Origin: CAVTYH01 sp963773875
Lineage (GTDB): Bacteria > Planctomycetota > Planctomycetia > Pirellulales > JADZDJ01
Assembly (NCBI GenBank): GCA_963773875.1
Contig: CAVZCV010000006.1
Coordinates: 620,001 to 684,000 of the forward strand
Length of the DNA: 64,000 nucleotides
Direction: 5' to 3'
Shown: one piece after another, positions 33,715 to 44,124 of the stretch
Layout: each line of letters opens with the position of its first letter
Position numbering within the stretch: position 1 is the first letter of the stretch
Program-made: the position numbers and the translations under genes
Notes under the pieces: model-generated
Seen by the model: only the letters and a program-made list of their open reading frames with translations
What the model was told of the DNA's origin: nothing
Databases searched by the model: none

Positions 33715-36293
33715 GTGCCAGAACACCCGTCGTTCAAACCTGAACTCTTAGCGCCTGCCGGCGATTGGGAAGCGATGCGCGCGGCGGTGGCCAATGGGGC
33801 CGATGCGGTTTACTTCGGGCTGGCGAATTTCAACGCTCGGCATCGGGCGGCGAATTTCACACTCGAAGAATTGCGGCAAGTGATGGATTTCCTGCATGCG
33901 CACAACGTGCGCGGGTACGTTGCATTTAACACACTGATTTTTTCCGACGAGTTGCCCGAAGCGGTGCGGTTCATCGAGGCGATCGTCGCAGCCGGCACCG
34001 ACGCGGTCATCGTGCAAGATTTAGGGCTCGTGCGTTTGATCCGCCGCGTCGCGCCGGGGCTCGCCATTCACGGTTCGACACAGATGACCCTCACCGAGCC
34101 TCGTGGCATCGAGTTTGTCCGCCGGCTGGGAGTGGAGCGCGTGATCGTGGCCCGCGAACTATCGATCGACGACATCGGCAAGATCGCGGAAAAAACGCCG
34201 ATGCCACTGGAAGTGTTTGTGCACGGCGCTCTGTGCGTGGCCTACAGCGGGCAGTGCTTGACGAGCGAAGCCCTCGGCGGCGCAGCGCCAACCGCGGCCA
34301 GTGTGCCCAGGCGTGCCGGTTGCCGTATGAGCTGGTTGTCGATGGGCAGGCGCGACACCGGCGATCGAAATTATTTATTGAGCCCGCAAGATTTGGCTGC
34401 CCACGATTTAATCGAACCGCTCGCAAAAATGGGCGTGCGAAGTTTCAAAATCGAAGGGCGGCTGAAGAGCGCGGAATATGTGGCAATCACTTCGCAAACG
34501 TATCGCGCGGCGATCGACGCAGCGATGGCCCAACAGCCGTTCGAGTTGGAGCGACAGCGCGAGCTCGATCTACAGCAAAGTTTTTCCCGCGGCTTCAGCC
34601 GCGGATTTTTGAGCGGCATCAATCATCAAGTACTCGTGCCAGGGCGATTTCCGAAAAGCCGTGGCGTGCAAATTGGAACGGTCGTCGACAAAACGCGATA
34701 CGGCGTGATGGTTGAGCTCAATGCCAATCATTCGATGGATGTGATTCAGCCCGGCGATGGAGTGGTGTTCGACGAGGGCCATCCCGAACAGGACGAACAA
34801 GGCGGCCGCCTGGTGCGAGTGAGCAGCGAGAACGGCGGAGCGCGCCCAATGAGCCGGGGGCGTCAGCGACCGGTGTCCGTGCGGAATGACCAGCAGCCAG
34901 TGTCGCCACGCAGAATCGAAATCGTTCTCCGCGAGGGCAGTGTGAATCTGGCCGCGATCGCCATCGGCAGTCTGGTTTGGAAGACCGACGACCCGAAGTT
35001 ACGCGAGCGGATGCAACAGTCGTTTGGCGCGAGGGCGTCGTCCATCGCGAAGCGGTCAGCGTTTCCGTTGCCGGCACGATTAGCGGGACGGTCGACGTTG
35101 AAATAATGGACGAATCTGGAAATCGAGGTCACGCCACTTGGGCAGGCCCTCTGCAAGCGGCGATCAAACATCCGATTACCAACGATTTACTGCGCAAGCA
35201 GTTCGGTAGGCTCGGCGATACGCCGTTCCGCTTGGGTGAAGTGCGATCCGATCTGCCGGCCGGCTCGATGCTGCCCAAAAGCGTGCTGAATGAACTGCGG
35301 CGGCAGGCAGTCGCCAATTTGCTGGCAGTCCGCGAAGCACAGCGCGATCGGACGATCGATCGCCGCGCGCTTGAGGCGCTGCAAAGTGAGATTGCTAAAA
35401 ATGATCGCACTGAAAATGGCAGCGCAGCCCCCAATCTTTATGTGCTCGTCCGCACGATGGAGCAACTCGACGCGGTGCTGGCCTGGCAGCCGCCATCGCC
35501 GCTCGCGCGACCGGTAATGGTGTATTGCGATTTCGAAGACGTACGCCGCTATCGCGATGCCGTCGCCAAAGCCCGCGAGGCAAACATGCCGGTCGGTTTG
35601 GCGACGCTGCGGATCATCAAACCGGGCGAAGATGGCTTGCTGAAGATCATCGCCAAGGCACAGCCCGATGCGGTGCTCATTCGCAATCTGGCGGGACTAG
35701 ATTTTTTCCGCGGCGAATTTCCCAGCATAAACTTGCTCGGCGATTTTTCGCTGAACGTGGCCAACGAACTGACGGCCGATTTGCTCCGCCGCGAAGGGCT
35801 CGCGCGGCTCACGCCCAGTTACGATTTGAACTGGGATCAGCTGGCCGCGATGTTGGGGCGCATCGATCCCGGGCTGTTCGAGATCGTCATTCATCAACAC
35901 ATGCCGATGTTTCACATGGAACACTGCGTGTTCGCAGCGATGCTCTCCAGTGGCAAAGACGCGACCGATTGCGGCCGGCCGTGCGATCGGCATCGCGTGG
36001 AGCTGCGCGACCGCGTCGGCGCCGCGTTCCCACTGCTGGCCGATACCGGCTGCCGCAACACGGTGTTCAACTCCGTGGCGCAATCGGCGGCCCAATACAT
36101 TCCGAGAATGCTTTCGCTCGGCGTGAAACATTTTCGCGTGGAACTCGTGCGCGAAACTCGCGAACAAGTGACGCCGCTCTTGGAACATTACTCTCGGTTA
36201 ATCGCCGGCTTGGAGACCTCGCGCGAAGCGTGGCGCAGCCTGCAAGTGCTCAATCAGCTGGGCGTCACGCGCGGAACTTTGCAGTTGGCGTAG
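33715..36293 (+). CDS. U32 family protein, RlhA-like (three frame breaks)
   Basis: About 860 residues when read through. The N-terminal U32 domain begins KPELLAPAGDWEAMRAAVANGADAVYFG. The conserved Cys cluster sits in CVAYSGQCLTSEALGG and, in the alternative frame, RSANRGQCAQACRLPYEL, so the frame is lost at 34280 (one C short) and regained at 34350. A third break at 35023-35025 (one T short) leads into a DUF3656-type region and a second, C-terminal domain with its own cluster (MEHCVFAA, DCGRPCDRH, TGCRN). U32 proteins with DUF3656 such as E. coli RlhA hydroxylate a 23S rRNA cytidine using an iron-sulfur cluster; annotation as a collagenase-like peptidase is historical. Confidence 0.85.
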
Positions 36294-36310
36294 CGATACG
36301 ACCGACAAAT

Positions 36311-36808
36311 TCAGCCGTCAAACGCCTGCTGGAGCTTGGCGATATCGAGCTTTTTCATTTGCATCATCGCGGCCCAGGCGCGCTGCGATTTTTTCGTGTC
36401 CGGATCACTCATGACCTTCATCAACATGTTGGGGACGATTTGCCACGACAGCCCGAACTTGTCTTTGAGCCAGCCGCACTGTTGGGCTTTAGGATCGCCG
36501 CCGGCGGAAAGCGCGTTCCAATAATGATCGACTTCCTCCTGCGTTTCGCAATGAATTTGCAGCGAAATGGCCTCGGTGAATTTGAACATCGGCCCACCGT
36601 TGAGCGCAGTGAAATTTTGCCCTTCCAGCTCAAAGGCGACGGTCAGTGCAGTGCCTGGCTCTTTGCCGTGGATTTCGCGCCCCGCTTCGCCATACCGCGT
36701 AATTTTGCCAATCTTGGAATTCTTAAAGATGCCGGCATAAAACTTGGCGGCGTCTTCGGCCTGGTGATCGAACCACAAGCAGGGCGTAATTTTTTGGGCA
36801 AATTGCAT
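36311..36808 (-). CDS. VOC family protein (PhnB-like)
   Basis: 165 residues, with GGAGACC before the ATG at 36806-36808. Opens ITPCLWFDHQAEDAAKFYAGIF; further matches are GTALTVAFELEGQNFTALNGGP, CGWLKDKFGLSWQIVP and the late RAWAAMMQMKKLDI. This is the pattern of the 3-demethylubiquinone-methyltransferase-like VOC group. Metal-dependent enzyme fold; substrate unknown. Convergent with the U32 gene. Confidence 0.88.
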   Translation of the reverse strand: MQFAQKITPCLWFDHQAEDAAKFYAGIFKNSKIGKITRYGEAGREIHGKEPGTALTVAFELEGQNFTALNGGPMFKFTEAISLQIHCETQEEVDHYWNALSAGGDPKAQQCGWLKDKFGLSWQIVPNMLMKVMSDPDTKKSQRAWAAMMQMKKLDIAKLQQAFDG

Positions 36809-36929
36809 TTTAGGTCTCCCAATTGGGTTAAAATTGGCGGGAACAATATCGTATCCATGAATTAGTCGATTGGTGAGCCGGCAATTCGACAGCCGCAAAA
36901 CGGCCGGCAAAATAAAAGCAGGTGCGCTC

Positions 36930-38054
36930 GTGTCGCGATCCATTTTTCTCGCCGGACTTGCGCTGTGTGCATTTGCCGCAGTTTTTGCTGCGGTCAAACT
37001 AAGCCGGCGCGGCGACGCCAATCGAGCAATGCCAGCCAGTGCTGCAAGCCCAGAAAGCGTTGCGAACTCAACGACCGCGCCGAAAACCGCTGCCGCACTC
37101 CCCGGCATGGCCTGGATCCCCGGCGGCGAATTCACGATGGGTACCGATGAGCTCAACAGCATGACGAACGAACGGCCCGCACATCGCGTGCGCATCGATG
37201 GCTTCTGGATCGATGAGCACGACGTAACGAATGCCGATTTCGCCAAATTCGTCGAGGCCACGCATTACGTCACCATCGCCGAACGTCCGATCGATTGGGA
37301 GCAAATGAAAACTCAAGTTCCGCCAGGCACACCCAAACCGCCCGACGAAAAACTGCAGCCCGGCTCGCTCGTCTATACGCCGCCCAATCATCCGGTTGAT
37401 TTGCGCGACATGTCGCAGTGGTGGACATGGACCACGGGCGCCAATTGGCGGCATCCCGAAGGGCCGCAAAGCGATTTGAAGGGGCGCGAAAATCATCCGG
37501 TTGTGCAAGTCGCCTGGGACGATGCCGTGGCCTATGCCAAATGGGCCGGCAAGCGTTTGCCAACTGAAGCCGAATGGGAATTTGCGGCGCGTGGCGGACT
37601 GGAGCGGAAGCGCTTCGCCTGGGGCGATGAATTCCGGCCCGATGGCAAGTTCATGGCCAACACCTTCACCGGCGAGTTTCCGTTCCACAATACCGCAGCC
37701 GATGGATTCGCCGGCACGGCGCCAGTGAAATCGTTCCCGCCCAATGGTTACGGCCTGTACGATATGGCCGGCAATGTTTGGAATTGGTGCTCCGACATTT
37801 ACTCCGCCGATGCCTACGCCGCGATGAGTCCCACGGAGATTTGCTTCAACCCAACCGGCGCGACGGCCACCTTCAATCCTCTCCGCGATGTGCCGTCGGC
37901 AGTGGAGCGCGTCACTAAAGGCGGGTCGTTCCTCTGCAACGCCGATTATTGCGAAAGCTACCGCCCCAGCGCTCGGCGTGGCACGCCCCCAGATACCGGC
38001 ACCGCCCACATCGGTTTTCGCTGTGCGATGTCTGCAGCGGAGAAGCCGAAATAA
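36930..38054 (+). CDS. formylglycine-generating enzyme (sulfatase-modifying factor)
   Basis: Converts the active-site Cys or Ser-type motif of sulfatases to formylglycine. Both copper-binding cysteines of genuine FGE are present: GGSFLCNADYCESYRPSARRG (Cys336 and Cys341 from this start), followed by GFRCA. Other landmarks are MAWIPGGEFTMGT, GKRLPTEAEWEFAARGG, and NGYGLYDMAGNVWNWC. An N-terminal membrane anchor (SIFLAGLALCAFAAVFAAV) puts the catalytic part outside the cytoplasm. GTG at 36930 is preceded by CAGGTG; a TTG at 36870 and a GTG at 36873 are alternatives. No sulfatase gene is in the window; planctomycetes encode many. Confidence 0.9.
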   Translation: MSRSIFLAGLALCAFAAVFAAVKLSRRGDANRAMPASAASPESVANSTTAPKTAAALPGMAWIPGGEFTMGTDELNSMTNERPAHRVRIDGFWIDEHDVTNADFAKFVEATHYVTIAERPIDWEQMKTQVPPGTPKPPDEKLQPGSLVYTPPNHPVDLRDMSQWWTWTTGANWRHPEGPQSDLKGRENHPVVQVAWDDAVAYAKWAGKRLPTEAEWEFAARGGLERKRFAWGDEFRPDGKFMANTFTGEFPFHNTAADGFAGTAPVKSFPPNGYGLYDMAGNVWNWCSDIYSADAYAAMSPTEICFNPTGATATFNPLRDVPSAVERVTKGGSFLCNADYCESYRPSARRGTPPDTGTAHIGFRCAMSAAEKPK

Positions 38055-38086
38055 GGCAAATGCTCCGCCAATTGTAGGCACACAGC

Positions 38087-38673
38087 TTATTGCTTTCCGG
38101 CCACAACATCGATCGTCGCAATTCCCCCGTTCTTCTTGAGGTCCTTGCTGAATTTCAGCGCGGCTTTGAACTTTGTTGTGTCGAATCCTTCGACCTTCAC
38201 ATCCGGCGGAGAGCAATAACCGGAGCCGGGCTCACTGACAACGATGCGCTTGATCTTGCCGTCCTCTACCACTGCATACGCCTTCGCGGCGGTCGTCGGC
38301 CACAGTTCCCCACGCTGCGGCTGAAAGCGATAGTAATTCGCCACTTCATCCATGCGGTCGTTCGTCACCCCATGCGGCGCGAGCACTTTCATGAGTGCCG
38401 CTTTGTTCTTGCGAGCTTCATCCGCCGTTGGCCCACGCCCCTTGGCCGGCGTCACTCCGCTGAACGCCTCGCGAAACGTATCGGGCGTCACCTCGACGCC
38501 GCCGCCATCAAAACGCACGGACGCCCGAAGTCGTTCTTGCCGATATCGTGCCCACCGGAAAACGTCACCGGAACTTTTGTTTCGGCAGCGTTAGCAGCAT
38601 GATTCATGAGGTTCAGATTTGTTAGCGTGCAAAGGCATACCAAAGCCAAATGAAATGTCCATCGAAAGGTCAC
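38087..38673 (-). CDS. secreted planctomycete protein of unknown function (frame break near 38495)
   Basis: Signal peptide in the first 30 residues (MTFRWTFHLALVCLCTL, ending ANAAET). VTFSGGHDIGKNDFGRP, then FREAFSGVTPAKGRGPT, GVTNDRMDEVANYYRFQPQRGELWP and VVSEPGSGYCSPPDV: phrases I associate with a conserved planctomycete secreted family of unknown role. The frame changes around 38495 in a GCGGCGGCG run. About 190 residues in total. On the opposite strand to FGE, convergent. Confidence 0.65.
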
Positions 38674-38804
38674 TGTGAATCTCCTGCTGCAAAGCTTCGC
38701 CGATTGACGTCTCTTGCCGCAGTTTAAGAGTCGAAGCTTAACGGAACATTAATGCATATTAAGACGGCAGGCTTGGCGGCGCGGAACACCGTGCAATCAT
38801 CGTG

Positions 38805-39235
38805 TTAGCCACGATTGTCGGCATATCGCTGGGCGGCGTCGTTGCAGATCCAGCGCTTTTCGGCTGGCAGGGCAGGGCGATCCCAATCGTCCTCGTAACA
38901 GCCGTCGATGTCATCCCAAAACGCGTCGACAATTTGTAGGAGCTTCGCGGCTACCTCGCTGCCAAGACGACTGGCGCCGACGGGCACAGTGCGCTCGAGA
39001 AAAGAGCGCGGAATTCGTCGCCCGACATTTGGAATCGCCCGCCCAGAACCGAATCGAGCTCATCCAGCAGAGTTGAAGCCATGTCGAGCGGCCCGTCGCC
39101 AAGATAAGTCGCGTTCTCCTCATCATCCACGCCCGGCACGGCGTTGAGCAGCGTGAAATCAGGCGGCTGACTGAGCTTCGATTGACCGTCTTCCGCAGGA
39201 CCACCGGTGTTCGGATCGATCTTCCACCACCCCAT
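38805..39235 (-). CDS. hypothetical protein (frame break near 39001)
   Basis: Starts MGWWKIDPNTGGPAEDG with GGAGG six bases before the ATG. Acidic, with GDGPLDMASTLLDELD and, after the frame change, LGSEVAAKLLQIVDAFWDDIDGCYEDDWDRP. The change is in a run of four T (AAAA on the plus strand near 39001); one more T gives RALFLERTVPVGASRLG. About 143 residues. I do not know the family; no signal or membrane segment. Confidence 0.55.
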
Positions 39236-39287
39236 GGAATCCTCCGTTCGATTGAAGATATTTGTCCAACGCACTACATATAATATT

Positions 39288-39324
39288 CCGCCGAAACGCC
39301 GGGCAAGCCCGGCCGCTAAGCGGG
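39288..39324. repeat. REP-like repeat, left of the transposase
   Basis: About 36 bases containing the imperfect palindrome CGCCGGGCAAGCCCGGCCG, preceded by GAAACG and followed by CTAAGCGG. Matches the element at 40027-40062 in the same orientation with six or so differences. Confidence 0.7.
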
Positions 39325-39352
39325 GAGTTCGAAAAAATCGGGCGGGAAGTCG

Positions 39353-39968
39353 TTGGTGATGGCGATGGATTTCATGATTCGTGCTTTCCATATCGTGCTG
39401 GGAGCCTATGGCTTTTGGCTGCCCAACGATCCGCAGGATTCCTGGTCCCAATACTTGCAGTCGTTAGATCTGTTGCGGCTCGGGGGTGCAAGAAAGGTCG
39501 ACTCGCGGCGATTGGTAACGGTTGATCCACACGCTCGATCGGCACGCCTCGCGGCTAAGGAGTCGCTGCGGTATCCAGCAGTTTGTTTCACAGGTCGGCA
39601 GGCGCAGGCCATTGGCGAAGGGTTTCGCCACGCGATTGCGGAATCGGGCTACGTGATTTATGCCTGCAGCATTTTGCCGCAGCATGCGCAGCGTGGTCCT
39701 GGCCAGGCACCCGATTAAAGTCGAACAAGTCATCGGACATTTGAAACAGCGGGCGACGCAACAATTGCTGTTGGAAAACTTACATCCGCAGTCAAAATTT
39801 CGCGGCCGCGATAGGGCACCGCCATCCCCCTGGGCACGCAAGAGCTGGCCTGTGTTTCTCAAAAGCGATCAGGAAATCTTGCGAGCCATCCAGTACGTCC
39901 AGCAGAATCCGCTGAAAGACGGCAAGCCGCGCCAGCGCTGGGATTTTGTCGTTCCATTCAGCGGATAG
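39353..39968 (+). CDS. REP-associated tyrosine transposase-like (RAYT, Y1 family; frame break near 39690)
   Basis: Encodes the single-strand-processing Y1 transposase type that mobilises or maintains REP palindromes. AFHIVLGAYGFWLPNDPQDSW opens the domain; YACSILPQHAHS spans the position of the HUH-type metal site; the tail carries IGHLKQRATQ, WPVFLKSDQEILRAIQYVQQNPLKDGKP, where Tyr in AIQYV is the candidate nucleophile. The first His of HUH appears as Gln-His here (PQHA), so activity is uncertain. The frame changes near 39690 (CATGCGCAGC lacks one base). The start is unclear among several GTG/ATG codons at 39353-39374. REP-like repeats flank it on both sides. Confidence 0.7.
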
Positions 39969-40026
39969 TGCACTTTTTTTTATCGATTTATCGACGAGCA
40001 CTTCCCGTCGGGTGCCACGACCAAAT

Positions 40027-40062
40027 CCGACGAAACGTCGGGCAAGGCCGGCCGGTAAGCGG
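40027..40062. repeat. REP-like repeat, right of the transposase
   Basis: About 36 bases, GAAACGTCGGGCAAGGCCGG then CCGGTAAGCGG, aligned base for base with the left element at 39288. Compensating changes in the palindrome are visible (CGCCGGG on the left, CGTCGGG here). Confidence 0.7.
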
Positions 40063-40128
40063 TTTGAACAAAACCGTGCTACAATAAAATCCGCAGCGTT
40101 CGCTGTTATATTCCAAGTGGGCATTCCG

Positions 40129-40876
40129 ATGCGCATTTCTCTGAAAGACTTGCTGGCGATCGTGGCATTCTGCGCCGTGGTGCTATGGTGCGTCGATGGC
40201 AGGATTTACGAACGTTGCGTTTTGGGTCGGGATCGGCGTTTCCGCAATCATGTCCGTTGTTTTCGTCCGGTCTGCCGTGAAGCGCCGCTATGGTCGCGCA
40301 GTCGGAACTGTGATCCCGATCGCGTTCTTGGGTCTACTGCTTTGGCTAGTTACACCGTTCATCAATGCTTTGCTCCTTGCATTTCGCGGGAAGGTCACAG
40401 GTCCGAGGGGCGCGATATCCGTTCCGATTGGCTTTTTGGGTCGTGGCGCATTTTTGAGAGGGCTTCGCGTCTTTGGCTTTAATTGTGAATGCGGTGTTGC
40501 TGCTTGGTTTCGGCATAATTTGCGTCATTCGCCAGCCCTTCCGCACGCGAAATTTGGTGACCATCGTTTTGGCAATTGCGAACCGCATCTTAGCCTGTCG
40601 AGTGTTCATGCACGGGGATCTCCGCACACAACGGGACATTCCGTTGTAAATGCGGGCAATTTGTTCAAAATCACTTGGCGAATCGACTTAACTCAAACAT
40701 CAACTCCAAAGATCGAATTCAGCTCGACATCGCTTCCGGAGAACATCGAAACGAAACTGAACAAATTCGAGCAAAACTTAGCTTTAACAAGTTATAGAGT
40801 TGACGAGTTTCGAATAATTCACGAATTGCAATACGAACAATTTGTCGAGCGCAGGGATTTGGAGTTGGACGCATGA
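40129..40876 (+). CDS. membrane protein, disrupted reading frame
   Basis: Starts MRISLKDLLAIVAFCAVVLWCV, a planctomycete LKDLLA-type membrane helix. The frame changes near 40197 into MAGFTNVAFWVGIGVSAIMSVVFVRS and TVIPIAFLGLLLWLVTPFINALLLAF, giving three helices. Downstream of 40420 two frames compete: one gives another helix (ALIVNAVLLLGFGIICVI), the other a soluble tail ending ERRDLELDA. At least one further break is likely, so the C-terminus is not reliable. Confidence 0.45.
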
Positions 40877-41075
40877 TGTATCCGAGTCCCAGCGGCCTGC
40901 GAAGATCGCCGGTGCAGGACATCAGTTCACCAATCGATTAGCGGGGAATTGCAGTACCAAACCGCGATTGGCAGCCATCTTGCGGCCAGAAGTCTGACAA
41001 TATTCAAGCCACCTGCATGTTGCAGGTGCGTAGTGACTTTTTAGACCCCGAATCGGATTCGGCGGCGATCATTGA

Positions 41076-41477
41076 GCCGATCAAAAGGTAATCGGCTTCG
41101 TCCCGCACGCCTTTCACTATCCGCCGCGGGCGAGTTTAGAGGATCCGCAGGCGTGGACCATTGAGCGGCTGGAGCTTGTGAGTTTGCTCAAGTTCGACGA
41201 GCCGCGGGTTTATGTGCTGGATCATTTGCCGCGGATGGATCAGCTTTCCAGCGCAAATGCGCCGACGCGGCCGCTGGATGAGTTCGAACGCGATTCGCTC
41301 GTCAAGCTGCGGGCCGATGAGGATGTGGTGGTGACGCACGATGGGCCGGCTTATCGCATGCTGGGATCCCTGCGGGCGGCCAAACAATGCCTCGATTGCC
41401 ATTCGGCCTCGCGTGGTGACCTACTGGGGGCATTTAGCTACGCCCTGCACGCGAATTTGCCCCACGACGCCGAATAA
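41076..41477 (+). pseudogene. 5'-truncated gene for a CxxCH-containing planctomycete protein
   Basis: An open frame with no start codon at its beginning, right after a TGA. It reads GFVPHAFHYPPRASLEDPQ, WTIERLELVSLLKFDEPRVYV, then CLDCHSASRGDLLGAFSYAL at the end, where CLDCH is a c-type haem motif. Full-length relatives are secreted proteins with this same C-terminal half. The N-terminal half with the export signal is missing. A GTG at 41178 could start only a 99-residue remnant. Confidence 0.6.
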
Positions 41478-41527
41478 GACGGAAAGTGCTTTCAGCCATA
41501 CCGAGTGCTAGGTACTCCGTGCCGGTT

Positions 41528-41566
41528 GCCACTGCTGCACCCAGAGGGTACCCGGCCAGCAGTGGC
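41528..41566. repeat. 10-bp inverted repeat element (CACCCAGAGG type), copy 1
   Basis: GCCACTGCTG at 41528-41537 and CAGCAGTGGC at 41557-41566 flank CACCCAGAGGGTACCCGGC. A second copy without the left flank is at 50941-50975 (CTGCTGCACCCAGAGG, then CCAGCAGTGGC). Confidence 0.75.
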
Positions 41567-41721
41567 ACCTGGCGCAGTGTTCTTCGATTTGGGACTCGCA
41601 CGGCATCGAAAGAACTCCCAGAGTTATCCTCACTTTTTTCCTACGCCAAGAAAATGTTGGGGGACCACACCCGTGTGGTCTAGCCACTGAACCTATCCGT
41701 CAAAATGGGAACAGCGAATTC

Positions 41722-43402
41722 CTAGTCGGATAAATCTTCCGCAAACGCTTTTGCATTCAAAGGCTGGCCGGTTGCAAAACGGGTCAACTCATTCCACGGC
41801 AGCGTCTTGCCGGGCGCGAAGATTTTGGCTTTGAAGAAATCGCCGACTTTCTTGTTGCCGACGTAAATTGCATCGCCCGGCTTTTGCTTGAGAACGTCAT
41901 TGCTCACCGTGTGATGGACCTGCGAGGCAAACAACTGACCCATGAGGTAGTTGTGGTAATAGGCAGGCGCCACCACCAAGTGGATCTTCGACGCGTAGTC
42001 GGGCGCATTGCGGTTTTCAGGACGAGTAAGTCCTTGGTATTTTTCGACGAGATCCCACCATAATTTGTTCAAGTCCTGATTGGGATTTTCATAGAGCGCC
42101 TTTTCAAATCGGAACATCACTTGCGCCCAACGAGAAAACACCAATAGCTCCACGCGGGTCAGCTTCCGTCCCGTCTCGTTGAAGGCCTTCGGGTCCTTCA
42201 GTGTCACACCCATCGCCTGGAGCCAGTCGGCGCTCTTCGAGAACTTTTGAAAGAGCATGGCGACCCCTTCGGTGGTCAAGATATGCGACTCCATTCGAAG
42301 GGGATAAGGAAGGGAAGCCGGGATATTCTTGCTGCTATAGACCGAGTGTCCCAATTCGTGCAGCATCGTGCTCATCCAATTTTCATTGGGAACAATGTTT
42401 CCAAGTACGCGAACATCGCCCTGTCGATCGATGTCCGTGCAAAAGGCATGGGGACTCTTGCCCTTCTTCTCGTAGAGATCGCTACGTGCAATCACATCGT
42501 CGATGGGGAGCCCGATTCCAGCGTAAAAGTCGCGACAGAGTTTGAGGATATCGAGCTGGGCGTATTCGCTATCGAGATCGGCTTCAAAGACACTGGGCAG
42601 CTTCCTGGAAGAACGGGTCATGGTAGTGCCAAGGCCGAAGTTCATTAACCGGAATCTTGAAGCTTGCAGCCAAGCGCTCGTCGATTTCCGCCTTCGCTTT
42701 GAGGAAAGGCGCACCGAGTCAAACTGTCGAGTTCGTCAAACAGCACCACAATCTTGTCGGGCTCCTGTTCATTCAAGTAAAGTTGCAGGGCGTGGAAGTT
42801 GGGGAAACCCAGTTTCACCGCCGCTTCGTTTCGCAGCGCAACTACCTCCTTGAGGTCCTTTTCCACGATGGGTCCAACTCCCTTGCTGGCTTCCCAGGCG
42901 GCGCAGTCGCTCTTTGGAGTCCTTTGAAGTTTTGAGAATTTTCTTGATCTGGCTGTCCGTGAGCTCTTTGCCATCGACTACCGAACGGTAAACATTAAAA
43001 GCTTGTTCAACGGCATTGCCCTTGGCCGTGATCTTTTTCAAGAGGTCGGGCGGCACCTGCTTTTCGAGCACCTGCAGATACAAAAGATCGATTTGTCGTC
43101 GCAGAAGCGGGTCCGCAGATTGCGGAAGTTCGCTCTTCACCGCATTGAGCTCTGCAAAAAGTTTAGGATCGGAGAGCCGCTCATCGTACTTGTTTTGAGC
43201 CTCTTCTTTTTTCTTGAAATCCTCGTCTTTCCCTGAAACATTGGCGTTCCACCACGCCAGGTTGACGGCTTTTTCGAGCGGCTGAATCTCCTTGGCGTGC
43301 AAGTCGAGAATCGCTTGTGCGCGTGACTTCAATCGTATGCGCCTGAGACGGAAGGCAGGTCATACTGGTTAGCATGGCGATATTAAAGACTAGAGCTTTC
43401 AT
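41722..43402 (-). CDS. M2 family (angiotensin-converting-enzyme-like) peptidase, four frame breaks
   Basis: Secreted zinc dipeptidyl carboxypeptidase family. The start at 43400-43402 follows GGAAAGAG and gives a signal peptide (MKALVFNIAMLTSMTCLPSQA). Zinc site intact: STMLHELGHSVYSS and the distal Glu in ESHILTTEGVAML. NELRPWHYHDPFFQEAP, SVFEADLDSEYAQLD and AYYHNYLMGQLFASQ match the family. Frame changes fall near 43330, 42900, 42707 and 42600. All domains are present in order, about 555 residues, so I annotate one gene. Four breaks in 1.7 kb make true decay possible. Confidence 0.7.
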
Positions 43403-44124
43403 TTTTTCTCTTTCCAACGGCCCACGTTTTCATTATTGCAAAGCCTATGGAAGCTAAAACCCGTGGTCCGTTCCACTCGTGTTATCCGGAGTGTGAGTCT
43501 TATCGGACAGGAACTCTAAAGACTACGGTGATGATGCTAACTGCCCCGAGAGTAAATGTCGAGCATTACCAGCGATCAGCAGGTTCACTCGATCGCACCC
43601 GAGGTGTTGGTAGAAACGGTGATGCGCGAACACTGATTCCGTGGCCGAATACTTCGGGTAGCTATCCGTCCGTCCACAAAAAAAAGGCCATCAGCTGGAT
43701 CCGCCCGATATCGTCATGCGTTTATTTGAGAGTGCCACCAAACCACCATTTAAAAACGGCGCTGAATCTTTCAAAATCAGCTGTCCGTAGCGAGTGGTGC
43801 GGCAGTTTAGTTCCCGGCACGGTTACTTCCAGTTTGACTCCAAACTCTGGAAATCGCACTCCGTCAAGAATTAGACCTCCCGTTTAATTCCACCCGTTTA
43901 ATTCCTCGCCCGGTGGAGAAACCTGCCAAATTCGTGCGGCCGCGAATCGAGTTCAATTGATAGAAATCAACCGAAAGGCAACTGTCAGTAGCGCTTGCGC
44001 AAATGCTTGAATCAGATTTGATACGATGCGGTGTGTATATCTAGAGACACATAGGAAGCAGTTTTTGGATTGCGACCTGTTCGCTTTTTGAATTGTGCGC
44101 CACATCTATTTGCAAGGTGACTCG
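43403..44124. other. gene-free region with dispersed repeat debris
   Basis: No supported gene. From about 43741 it contains TTTAAAAACGGCGCTGAATC, then TTGACTCCAAACTCTGGAAATC, then AATTAGACCTCCCGTTTAATTCC. The first two blocks recur at 50830-50940 and the last two at 47501-47575; the final block is the end of the palindromic mini-element found complete at 48212, 49117 and 49747. Confidence 0.65.

Noticed and set aside
35525..36865. 446-codon frame in the same direction as the U32 gene
   Set aside because: It overlaps the conserved U32 C-terminal domain and the antisense of the VOC gene and is Arg-rich throughout, a high-GC shadow.
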